Assembly: GCA_946479025.1 (NCBI GenBank)
Contig: CAMLDM010000019.1
Location: 1 to 14,683 of the forward strand
Reading direction: 5' to 3'
Source of the DNA: an uncultured Candidatus Saccharibacteria bacterium
Lineage (GTDB): Bacteria; Patescibacteria; Saccharimonadia; Saccharimonadales; CAMLKC01
DNA length: 14,683 bases
The notes below the pieces were generated by a model, which did no database searches, had not been told where the DNA came from, and saw only the letters and a program-made list of their open reading frames with translations. A program made the translations under genes and the position numbers. Shown piece by piece: positions 6,002 through 13,565 of the stretch (position 1 is its first letter; each line of letters begins with the position of its first letter).

Positions 6002-7639
6002 ATGGATACGTATCCGAGAGGTAAATGGAGTCCGCCCGACACGCCCGAGCAAAAGCCTCTCGTTGGCCTCGACTTAGACGTACCGGTGATTGGTTCGGAC
6101 TCAAGCGAGAAGTTTGGCACCAAATACAGCACATATTCCGGCACAGCTAATATTTATGTACAGGCTCCAAATCCGGTTTTACCAGGCGAACTCTACAATC
6201 ACCCCAGACCCCCACTTAATACATACGTCGGAGATATGGGCTTTGTTGCGCACGTCAATCAGTCTCGGGAAAACGAATCTATTGCAACATTCTTTGGATC
6301 AAGCGGCGGTCCGGGCAGCGCATCCCGGCTTCAAATGGATGTACAGAACCTCGGACCAAATGGAATTCTTCATGACCCATACGGACACGTTGAGCCACGT
6401 ATTGTTGAGAATGAAGCATCGCCAATCGCCGAAGCAAATATTGTATGCGTCGACCCGATCGGCACGGGTCATAGCCGCATGGCACCAGGACAAAACGAAA
6501 CCCGGTTTTACGACGTACAGTCGGACGCAGAGCTACATGCCGAATTCATAAAAACGTATCGCGAGACGTTTCACCAAACTGACAGTCCACTAATTATTGT
6601 CGGTTCGTCCTACGCCGCCTTCCGTGCAACCGGCGGCGCCCTGGAGCTTGAGAAACAGGGCGTCCATGTCGATGGCCTCGTGTTTATTTCTGGCCACTAT
6701 GACTATTCACTTCAGGATTACGACCAAGAAGATCCACGGCCATACGCCTACCGCCTTCCAGCCATGGCCCTCTCGGCGCATCATTTCTTTAAAGACAGAC
6801 ACAAGTCAACTGCCGCGATGGCTCTGTACGAAGAAGTAGTAATGTATGCCAAAAGTGAATACATCGACATACTTGAAAACCTTGAAGCAATGTCTGCCGA
6901 AGAGCGCAGAACTGCTGCGGAAAAACTTTCCAGATATATCGGACTTTCAGCTGAGGAGATCGACGCTGCCGGCTTTAGAATTGACCCCTTTGATTTTCAA
7001 GACGCCCTGCTTGAAGACCGAGGCATGGTTCTCAGTGCTCTTGATGGCCGCCTGGCATTTCCGGATTCAGAATTCGAGATTGATCCCGCGATTGACCGCT
7101 GGGAGAAGGTATACAAAGAGGCCGTGAAAGACCACCCGAGATTTCCATACATCAAAGACGACTACAAGTTTATTGCGCCCGTTGCCGAGCACTGGCGCTT
7201 TACAGGAGCATGGCAAGACGGGCGTGTCGACACCGCCATGGAAGAGCTGCTGACACGAAACCCAGATCTTCATATTCTCCATTGTGCCGGTATTTACGAT
7301 TTTACGAACCCTCCGCTTTGTGCGGAAGATTTCTGGGACCGCATGAGTGAAAAGACCGGCGTGACCGTCCGCCGAATCGCCGCGCTCGCTATCAGCGACT
7401 ATCAGGTGACGCCAGGAAACATTCCGACTTCAGCGTATGCAGGTTACCGCACCGAGCCAGGCGTCGATATTGCATTGTTTCGTGCAGGTCATGCCACAGG
7501 CGCGGATCCCTTTGCGCGGAGGGAACTAGGCACTGCGTTGCGCTCCATGGCACGGACTTTGCGTGAAAAAAGAAACGAGCAGCGCTCTTCAAAGCAACAC
7601 GAAAGAGAGTCGAACCAAAGTCGCGATGGACTCGCCTGA
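6002..7639 (+). CDS. Serine carboxypeptidase-like (peptidase S10-type) alpha/beta hydrolase, cytoplasmic
   Basis: A 545-residue alpha/beta hydrolase. The oxyanion region SSGGPGSAS (100-108) and ANIVCVDPIGTGHSR (145-159) closely match the S10 motifs NGGPGSSS and VDPxGTGFS. The nucleophile elbow is GSSYAAFRA with S203, in place of the family GESYGG. Catalytic Asp is likely D433 in GIYDFTNPP and His H497 in RAGHATG, giving the Ser-Asp-His order. A helical cap of about 150 residues (240-400) lies between. Most S10 enzymes are secreted; this one has no signal peptide and a hydrophilic Lys/Arg/Glu/Ser-rich tail (519-545). It would cleave C-terminal residues of peptides, or act as an esterase or acyltransferase. 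Its stop lies 15 bases from the stop of the convergent aminotransferase gene. Confidence 0.82.
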   Translation: MDTYPRGKWSPPDTPEQKPLVGLDLDVPVIGSDSSEKFGTKYSTYSGTANIYVQAPNPVLPGELYNHPRPPLNTYVGDMGFVAHVNQSRENESIATFFGSSGGPGSASRLQMDVQNLGPNGILHDPYGHVEPRIVENEASPIAEANIVCVDPIGTGHSRMAPGQNETRFYDVQSDAELHAEFIKTYRETFHQTDSPLIIVGSSYAAFRATGGALELEKQGVHVDGLVFISGHYDYSLQDYDQEDPRPYAYRLPAMALSAHHFFKDRHKSTAAMALYEEVVMYAKSEYIDILENLEAMSAEERRTAAEKLSRYIGLSAEEIDAAGFRIDPFDFQDALLEDRGMVLSALDGRLAFPDSEFEIDPAIDRWEKVYKEAVKDHPRFPYIKDDYKFIAPVAEHWRFTGAWQDGRVDTAMEELLTRNPDLHILHCAGIYDFTNPPLCAEDFWDRMSEKTGVTVRRIAALAISDYQVTPGNIPTSAYAGYRTEPGVDIALFRAGHATGADPFARRELGTALRSMARTLREKRNEQRSSKQHERESNQSRDGLA

Positions 7640-7654
7640 TCAACACTTATCGTG

Positions 7655-9229
7655 CTACAAAGTACCGAATCGCTCCCTCAGTTGGTCTACCGTCTCACGG
7701 AATGCCGCTTCATCGCGGGCAAGGGCGATACGTATATGGCGATCGCCGCTTTTCGGATCGTTCCAAAAGAACGTGCTTCCTGCCAGCACTTCAATATTCG
7801 CGTTATGCGCCGCCTGCTGAAGTTGCCGAATCGTCACCTTCGGGTCGGTAATACGCACCCAGGCAATACTCACATTCGCCTGGCGGCGCTCTATCTTGAA
7901 GGGAAGCCCCGCCAAACCTTCCTTTAAGTACGCAAGGTTTCGGCGAATAATCGTATCTGTATCCTTAATATCCGTGCGGATAGCGTCTTCTACAAACGCC
8001 GTTATCACCTTGATGATAAACGGCGAGTGACGCAGCAGTAGCGTACTGTGCATGCGGTCGAAAGATGGGATGAGGCGCTTGCTTACGTGCAAAATGGAGG
8101 CTTTCAGATCCATCGTTGGCAAGAATTTTCCGCTATCCTCAATGATAATATAGTCGATGTCGTATTCGTCGAAAATCTTGTAGCAATCCACGTGCGTAAA
8201 CGCCGGATCGCGACAGATGAATGGCATGAAACACATGTCGATAATAAGTTTCTTGTGCCTTTCGCGGCAAAATTTCGCCAGTTCACGATAGCCTTCTTCA
8301 CCAAATTCGTCCAGGCAAAATCCCGTCGGGTTGTTTGGATTAACTAAAAACAGCGCGTCGGACCGGACGTGCTCGGACAGTTTTTCGTATATCGACCCCG
8401 GGTCATACAGCAGCGATTCTTCCAGGGGTGCCGCAATAATGCCGCCATCTTTTAGCAGATCGGGGATGAGATCGACGCAAGGCGTTATAAGTGACACGCT
8501 GATGTTTTGCGCACGCAAGAAATTACTTACCAGCGCCGTAACTACGGAGGAAGAATAGTTGATGTAGTTCTTGCCGCTCGTCAGTGCCGTCTTCGCGCGT
8601 CGCAGGTCAAAAAAAGCGCTCAAAAACTCCCGCTCGATCTCGGCCTGGTGAGTGTGATGCGTTGAACGCCAGTACGCAGGAAGTTCATCGATGATTCGCT
8701 GCTGACGGTCGGAAATCATGTGCAGGTTATGAGCACTGGCTACGTTGTGAGGAGTTAACAGCGCCTTCAGCTCGCCAATCGTGATGTTGTTTGGCTGAGC
8801 GTCGTCGTCTTCGCCGATTGACGACACCCACAGATCGGTAAATAGCTTCACATAGGCATGGTAGGCCACTCTGTCGGTAATACGTTCGACCCGTATCTTG
8901 TCCCGCTCCAGACGGCTGATAAAAACAATACCTTCGCAGATGGCGATATCAAAAACGTCATTAAAATCGTAGTCGTTTAGCTTATTCACGAGCAGTACGT
9001 CGTTTGCAGCGGCGGGATTGACGCGTATATTTTCCGATGCTACGGTAATTACCATGCGGTCTTTGCGACCCTGTTTACGCAGTTTATCGCGATACGCGTG
9101 CAAATTATCCGCTACGAGCAGCCTGGCATTACTCGAAAGGTCGGTAAAACCGAGAACATCGCCCTTCATCTCGCCAAGCTCGTCCAGCATGCGCACGTAT
9201 TCGTCGGTACTAATCGTCACGTCATTCAT
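7655..9229 (-). CDS. PLP-dependent class I/II aminotransferase fused to an N-terminal TrmB/PLD-like domain
   Basis: A 524-residue protein. Residues about 180-524 form a fold-type-I aminotransferase: NPNNPTG (297-303), D331 in LIIDMCF for the pyridine nitrogen, likely Schiff-base K368 in EDSGKFLP, and R500 in RHIRIAL for the substrate carboxylate. Residues about 10-140 do not belong to that fold. They read like the effector half of TrmB-type regulators: a YRDKLRKQGRKDRMVIT strand-helix unit (46-62), FDIAICEGIVFIS (93-105), and a final AYVKLFTDLW (125-134). No helix-turn-helix precedes it. The amino-acid substrate is unknown. The ATG at 9229 is chosen because of the leaderless -10 box; a second ATG lies two codons further in, at 9225, out of frame. 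Confidence 0.83.
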   Translation of the reverse strand: MNDVTISTDEYVRMLDELGEMKGDVLGFTDLSSNARLLVADNLHAYRDKLRKQGRKDRMVITVASENIRVNPAAANDVLLVNKLNDYDFNDVFDIAICEGIVFISRLERDKIRVERITDRVAYHAYVKLFTDLWVSSIGEDDDAQPNNITIGELKALLTPHNVASAHNLHMISDRQQRIIDELPAYWRSTHHTHQAEIEREFLSAFFDLRRAKTALTSGKNYINYSSSVVTALVSNFLRAQNISVSLITPCVDLIPDLLKDGGIIAAPLEESLLYDPGSIYEKLSEHVRSDALFLVNPNNPTGFCLDEFGEEGYRELAKFCRERHKKLIIDMCFMPFICRDPAFTHVDCYKIFDEYDIDYIIIEDSGKFLPTMDLKASILHVSKRLIPSFDRMHSTLLLRHSPFIIKVITAFVEDAIRTDIKDTDTIIRRNLAYLKEGLAGLPFKIERRQANVSIAWVRITDPKVTIRQLQQAAHNANIEVLAGSTFFWNDPKSGDRHIRIALARDEAAFRETVDQLRERFGTL

Positions 9230-9235
9230 TCCGCT

Positions 9236-9241
9236 AGTATA
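9236..9241 (-). promoter_or_regulatory. -10 box of the aminotransferase gene, leaderless arrangement
   Basis: The minus strand reads TATACT, then six bases, then the ATG at 9229. It is divergent to the promoter of the small membrane protein at 9281-9289, so the two genes share an 85-base intergenic region and could be regulated together. Confidence 0.68.
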
Positions 9242-9280
9242 TACAAGGCCATTCTATTATTAAATACGCGACGTTAAAAG

Positions 9281-9308
9281 TGCTATACTAAAGCTAGCAT
9301 AAGGGGAG
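9281..9308 (+). promoter_or_regulatory. Extended -10 promoter and ribosome site of the two-helix membrane peptide
   Basis: TGCTATACT (9281-9289) is an extended -10 element. AAGGGGAG (9301-9308) is a Shine-Dalgarno sequence placed six bases before the ATG at 9315. Unlike most neighbours this gene therefore has a short leader. Confidence 0.65.
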
Positions 9309-9314
9309 CACGTC

Positions 9315-9521
9315 ATGACGACAAAAAGCGACAAAGCATCGGTAAAAATCATTAACCAGCACGGACCGATGGGATTCGTCATGTTTGCGGCTTTCATCGG
9401 TGCTTTGGTGTATTTCTTCCAGCAGGCGCACGGATTCGGCGACGTGCTTTTTGCCTTCTTAAAAGCGCTCGTTTGGCCGGGATTCGTTGTATATTATGCA
9501 CTCGGACTTCTCGGCGCTTAA
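9315..9521 (+). CDS. Small two-helix membrane protein
   Basis: A 68-residue protein with a charged N-terminal stretch (KSDKASVK) and two hydrophobic segments at about 17-36 and 44-67, joined by a short loop QQAHGFGD. Both ends are likely cytoplasmic. I recognise no family. A strong Shine-Dalgarno sequence and an extended -10 box support real expression. It sits divergent to the aminotransferase gene and about 200 bases ahead of the trehalase, which has its own promoter. Confidence 0.72.
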   Translation: MTTKSDKASVKIINQHGPMGFVMFAAFIGALVYFFQQAHGFGDVLFAFLKALVWPGFVVYYALGLLGA

Positions 9522-9584
9522 GGAGTGGGTGTATTCATTTTAGGTTACGAAACCCTTTACTTTTAGAATATGCAAATATAGCTA

Positions 9585-9613
9585 TTGACTACCGAATATG
9601 GACAGCATATACT
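9585..9613 (+). promoter_or_regulatory. -35/-10 promoter of the trehalase gene
   Basis: TTGACT (9585-9590), a 17-base spacer and TATACT (9608-9613) form the best -35/-10 pair in the window. Transcription from about 9620 would give a leader near 97 bases before the first in-frame ATG at 9717. The TTG of the -35 box is also the first codon of the longest open frame, which is therefore not the true start. The rest of the 9522-9716 gap holds only a weak GGTT/AACC hairpin near 9543-9554. Confidence 0.65.
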
Positions 9614-9716
9614 CCTCATTAGAAGCACTTTTACCAGAGTACACGCCGCTAATGGTCACCTCCACCAAGGTTGTCAAATAGCTGAGAATTTAGGCAATTA
9701 TTGGATAGAAAAATAC

Positions 9717-11660
9717 ATGAAACTTGCGCTAAGGGAAGCATATCCCGTTGCTCCCGTAGACCCTTTATCAGTCAGTCCTGATCCCGGTGAAATGGGACAG
9801 ATGTACATAGGCGCGCGCGAAAAATACCACGACGGCATGACGCTGGCCTGTGCCAAGCCAAGAGGATCTTTTACGTACGAAGAAATCAAGGCGTTTTACG
9901 CCATTGAGTCCGTACAGCCAGGGTTTTCCGATGTGGAATTTTTCGACAAATACTTCGAAACGACGCCGCCCGACAACGACTCACACGCCGCCCGCCCAGG
10001 ACAAACCATCGATGAATACACGCTGGAAATGCGCGAAAAATTCATCTTCCCCAACACCGACCAAGGCCACTTCGACGTATGGCTGCCGTACGACCGTTCG
10101 GTTGCGGGAGTCGGCCGGTTCGGTAAACACTCCTTTCTCTGGGACGGTTACCATATGGCAAAAGGGTACGCAGCCGATGAACGCTGGGATCTGGTGTTCA
10201 ACATCGTTGACAATACCGAACACCAGATCAATAAATTCGGCTACCCGTTAAACGGCAGTGCCGATTTTTACGCGACCCGCGCTCAGCCGGACTACTTTGC
10301 GCACATGGTACGAATGGCAGCGGATGAGTTCGGACCTGAAGTGCTGGTGCGCTACCTGCCGGCAATGGAGCGAGTATACCGCGACTACTGGATGAACGGC
10401 AAGGAAGAGCTGGCCGCGCTACCGGACGATGGCAAGGCACACGCTCACCGTTCGCTGGTGCGCATGCCCGACGGCTCGTTCCTCAACCGCTACTGGGACG
10501 ACGGGGAAGGCCCGCGACTGGAGTCGTATAAAGAAGACGTCGAACTTGCCGATGAAGTCATCGCCTCGATGACGACTGAAGACCTGATACTCCGAGCTGC
10601 TGATGAGCTGGAAATGTCCATTACCGACATGACCGAGTTAACGTTCGAGGAGCTAGCGGAACTGCTGGATGACACAATAGAGATCGTCCGCAAAAAGGTA
10701 TATAAATGCCTTCGTCTTGCCGCGGCCAGCGGCTGGGACTTCAGTAGCCGCTGGCTCGCCGACGGCAAAAATCTCCACACCATCAACACAACTGACATTC
10801 TGCCAGTAGACCACAACAGCCTCCTCGCCTATAACGAGGAAACACTCGCCATGGCATATGAAGCCAAGGCAATGATGGCAGAAGATAAACTGGAAAAAGA
10901 AGAAGCTCTACAAAAAGCCGCTGAGTATTGGGAAACGAAAGACCAGCGCGTTGCCGCCATCAATAAATACCACTGGGACCCTAAGGATAAAGTGTACCGC
11001 GACAACAACTTCATTGAAGGTCGCCAGACAGATATCCTCTCATCCGCAATGTCCTACCCGTTATATGCAGGCATCTCCAACGAAGAGCAGGATTTCGGCG
11101 TTGCAGAAGCCATAAGGAGCCGCCTCTTGATGCGCGGCGGTGTCGCTACCACTACCACCGAAGGAAGCACTCAGCAATGGGACGGCGAAAAAGTATGGGC
11201 GCCGACCAACTGGGCAACGGTACGCGGCCTGGCACGGGCAGCCCACAGACTCATCGAACTTGAGGCAAAATTAACGGCAGGGCTGAAAAAACGGGAAGTA
11301 GAAGAGAAGGTAGAGCCTCTATTTAAGCTTGCCGAAGAAGTTAAGAACAGCTACATGGAAGGCATTCAGATCGCTTTCAATACACACGGCATCGTGCCCG
11401 AAAAACACCGCGGCGACGACCCGGCAACTTTGGCCGGTGGGGGCGAATATGCCCTCGTAAAGGCGCTCGCCATGTCGATGGAAACGTGGCGCGCAATGAA
11501 ACGGCTCGATGTGCGGGATGCGGCCGACCATTTGCCACTGGGTAGAATTGCCCTCGGCAAACTTGTTACTTTGGCCGAAAAAGAAGCACGCGCTGCCCTG
11601 GCTCAGCAAACGCCTATCACCCTGTCAGAAAGTAAAATACCCGTAGAAATGCAGGGTTAA
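9717..11660 (+). CDS. Trehalase, glycoside hydrolase family 37
   Basis: A 647-residue protein that hydrolyses trehalose to two glucose molecules. GH37 signatures are GRFGKHSFLWDGYHMAKG (133-150, matching PGGRFxExYxWDxY), LVRMPDGSFLNRYWDD (247-262), ASGWDFSSRW (337-346), QQWDGEKVWAP (486-496) and GGGEY (574-578). By comparison with E. coli TreA, D341 is the likely general acid and E562 in PEKH the likely base. There is no signal peptide, so it acts in the cytoplasm like TreF. It is longer than the roughly 550-residue E. coli enzymes. Part of the extra length is an acidic helical insertion at about 277-330, just ahead of the catalytic Asp. The ATG at 9717 is the first normal start downstream of the promoter; its ribosome site is weak. 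Confidence 0.88.
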   Translation: MKLALREAYPVAPVDPLSVSPDPGEMGQMYIGAREKYHDGMTLACAKPRGSFTYEEIKAFYAIESVQPGFSDVEFFDKYFETTPPDNDSHAARPGQTIDEYTLEMREKFIFPNTDQGHFDVWLPYDRSVAGVGRFGKHSFLWDGYHMAKGYAADERWDLVFNIVDNTEHQINKFGYPLNGSADFYATRAQPDYFAHMVRMAADEFGPEVLVRYLPAMERVYRDYWMNGKEELAALPDDGKAHAHRSLVRMPDGSFLNRYWDDGEGPRLESYKEDVELADEVIASMTTEDLILRAADELEMSITDMTELTFEELAELLDDTIEIVRKKVYKCLRLAAASGWDFSSRWLADGKNLHTINTTDILPVDHNSLLAYNEETLAMAYEAKAMMAEDKLEKEEALQKAAEYWETKDQRVAAINKYHWDPKDKVYRDNNFIEGRQTDILSSAMSYPLYAGISNEEQDFGVAEAIRSRLLMRGGVATTTTEGSTQQWDGEKVWAPTNWATVRGLARAAHRLIELEAKLTAGLKKREVEEKVEPLFKLAEEVKNSYMEGIQIAFNTHGIVPEKHRGDDPATLAGGGEYALVKALAMSMETWRAMKRLDVRDAADHLPLGRIALGKLVTLAEKEARAALAQQTPITLSESKIPVEMQG

Positions 11661-11688
11661 AAATCCACTCGGAAGTTCTTCACGACCG

Positions 11689-11697
11689 TGGTATGAT
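11689..11697 (+). promoter_or_regulatory. Extended -10 box of the GH15-like gene
   Basis: TGGTATGAT is an extended -10 element ending eight bases before the ATG at 11706. The transcript would be leaderless or nearly so. The gene could also be read through from the trehalase, since no terminator is seen in the 45-base gap. Confidence 0.6.
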
Positions 11698-11705
11698 AGG
11701 CGAAT

Positions 11706-13439
11706 ATGTCACTCTTACATGATCATCTCGACGTTCCGGCCCAGATTACCGGTAATCTCTTACCCCAGGAACACGATAAACAGCTACTCAGTGAACTCCA
11801 TGACAAAAGCCTGGAAAAGCTAGGCTATTTCTCGGAAGAAACAAGACTTGTATTTGCAAACGAAGCCCTGGGGGCGATGAGTATGGAAGAATATACCATA
11901 GAGGGGATAACCAAACTCGAGGAATTTCTCGAGCAAGCAGGCACCATCAATATACCGATTTGTGACGGCTACGCCGTTATGGTTGACGGCGTCAGTCAGG
12001 ACGTTTCGGTTGTGGCTGCCACGGAGATAGACGACAGCCGCCCGAACCATGGAGACATGTCTTCAATGGTATATCTGCGCGACCATATCCAAGCTGCAAG
12101 CGCACTGATGGAGCTTCACCTGCAGGATCCCGTACGTTATGCGAGGGAAGGTAAAACCGGCCACACACTACTGCTTAGCGCGCTTCATCTCATGTCAACG
12201 CCGGCGCAGCTGACGCGCTTTAGCGATGTTACCAAGCGCGGAAGCGAGGCGGGGCAAGAAGACTGGCCACATATCTCGCTGCATTTCAACGATCTGCAGG
12301 GAGAAAACCCGAACGGCTGGCGCAACAAGCAGGATTCATTCCAAATGCTTGCGCACCTCACCCTTGACGCGGCCGAGCGTGGTTTTATTTCTACTAGTGA
12401 ACTCGCAGACGGTCATAAGCAATTCCTCGGATCGATCGTGCCACTGCTTCAATCGGTAGGGTTTCCAAAATATGAGACCTCCGGCTCCTGGGAGGAAAAC
12501 GAGGCCACGCGCACCTCAGTCATAAGCGTTGAGACCGCGCTGCTGGATAAAATCGAGCATCTCTCTCAGCGCGAAGAATTCAGTTTCTTGAAAGAAGAGT
12601 TTGAAAAATATGAAAATGGCAGTTTTACCGAAGTCCTCAACACAATGCTAGAAGACGGCTTGCATGAAGTTGGCCGGCGGCTCCCGTATGAATCACCTGA
12701 TTATAACCAAGATTCCGTGAAATATCGGAAAGCCGACGCCGCCACGACCTATGTTCTTATGTACGACTTGCCGCGCCTGCTGGCTGAAAAGCAGGTCCCG
12801 GTAGGCAGTAGCGCCGAAATCATGACCGAAGAAGAGATCGAATCTCTCGTCCTCTCGGAGTTGTCTACGCTGCTTGACCCCGAAACAAACGGCATGATCC
12901 GCTATAAAGATGATTCCTATCAGCGGCTCAATTTCCATACGAACAAAGTACGACAGACAGTTCGCGACATCAAAAACGAAGTCTTGCAGGAAGCGCGGTC
13001 ATCAGGAGGTGAGATAGACCTCGATAAGAAACAAAGATTACGCCATGAGCGAACACCGCAAGGACCAGAAGCGGCGTGGACGCATCCGCTCGGACAACTG
13101 TCTGGCTGGGCCGCCAAACGAAGCCTACAGGAATTTCAAAAAGGCAATCTAGAAGACGCCGCCAGATACCGCCAGCTAGGCACCAGCTTCCTTAACCTCG
13201 ATCTATCTACCGCAACAGGTGAAGACCAATGGCACGCCACCTTGGGAACAGACGGCTACTATGAAGTTCGTCAGGTACCCCCATATAAACTCACCGAGTG
13301 CCTCGTTTCATATCAGACGGAAAGCGGATTCTCATTCAAAGTTCCATCGCCACACACGCCGCTGAATTGGGGCAGCGCAGCAGCAAAACAGGCAATCGGC
13401 CTTCTCCGCGTCGCTACCACAAAAGCAAATCAGCGCTAA
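11706..13439 (+). CDS. GH15/phosphorylase-kinase-like (alpha/alpha)6 protein
   Basis: A 577-residue, largely helical protein without signal peptide. Several segments match the toroid of GH15 glucoamylases and trehalases and of phosphorylase kinase subunits: NGWRNKQDSFQML (203-214), SGSWEENEATRTSVIS (259-274, whose WEE matches the general-acid motif), RKADAATTYVL (341-351), AAWTHPLGQLSGW (456-468) and TPLNWGSAAAKQAIGLLR (551-568, the family's TWSYAALL end motif). The second catalytic Glu is not obvious; E539 in YQTESG is a candidate. The match is by motif only and the protein is divergent. Its position directly after a GH37 trehalase suggests an alpha-glucoside substrate, or a non-catalytic partner. 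Confidence 0.58.
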   Translation: MSLLHDHLDVPAQITGNLLPQEHDKQLLSELHDKSLEKLGYFSEETRLVFANEALGAMSMEEYTIEGITKLEEFLEQAGTINIPICDGYAVMVDGVSQDVSVVAATEIDDSRPNHGDMSSMVYLRDHIQAASALMELHLQDPVRYAREGKTGHTLLLSALHLMSTPAQLTRFSDVTKRGSEAGQEDWPHISLHFNDLQGENPNGWRNKQDSFQMLAHLTLDAAERGFISTSELADGHKQFLGSIVPLLQSVGFPKYETSGSWEENEATRTSVISVETALLDKIEHLSQREEFSFLKEEFEKYENGSFTEVLNTMLEDGLHEVGRRLPYESPDYNQDSVKYRKADAATTYVLMYDLPRLLAEKQVPVGSSAEIMTEEEIESLVLSELSTLLDPETNGMIRYKDDSYQRLNFHTNKVRQTVRDIKNEVLQEARSSGGEIDLDKKQRLRHERTPQGPEAAWTHPLGQLSGWAAKRSLQEFQKGNLEDAARYRQLGTSFLNLDLSTATGEDQWHATLGTDGYYEVRQVPPYKLTECLVSYQTESGFSFKVPSPHTPLNWGSAAAKQAIGLLRVATTKANQR

Positions 13440-13462
13440 TTAGTGCTTACGCTTAAATCTTA

Positions 13463-13559
13463 TTGACATTGATGCCACATTGTGGTAATGTTAAATGGAA
13501 TCTCGATTGCAGCCTGAGAAACTGCTAAAAGAGGACTGGAATTAATTAACGGAGGAGTA
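13463..13559 (+). promoter_or_regulatory. Promoter, leader and ribosome site of the LPHTG surface protein
   Basis: TTGACA (13463-13468) and TAATGT (13486-13491) are separated by 17 bases, with TGG just ahead of the -10. This would start transcription near 13498 and give a leader of about 68 bases. ACGGAGGAG (13549-13557) is a strong Shine-Dalgarno sequence eight bases before the ATG at 13566. It has the only perfect -35 in the window, in keeping with strong expression of a surface protein. Confidence 0.65.
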
Positions 13560-13565
13560 CATTCA

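Noticed and set aside
9538..9558. Hairpin GGTT/AACC as a terminator of the small membrane protein gene
   Set aside because: Only four base pairs and no clear T run directly after it.
9585..9716. TTG-initiated start for the trehalase
   Set aside because: The TTG belongs to a -35 box with a matching -10 at 9608-9613, so it lies upstream of the transcript.
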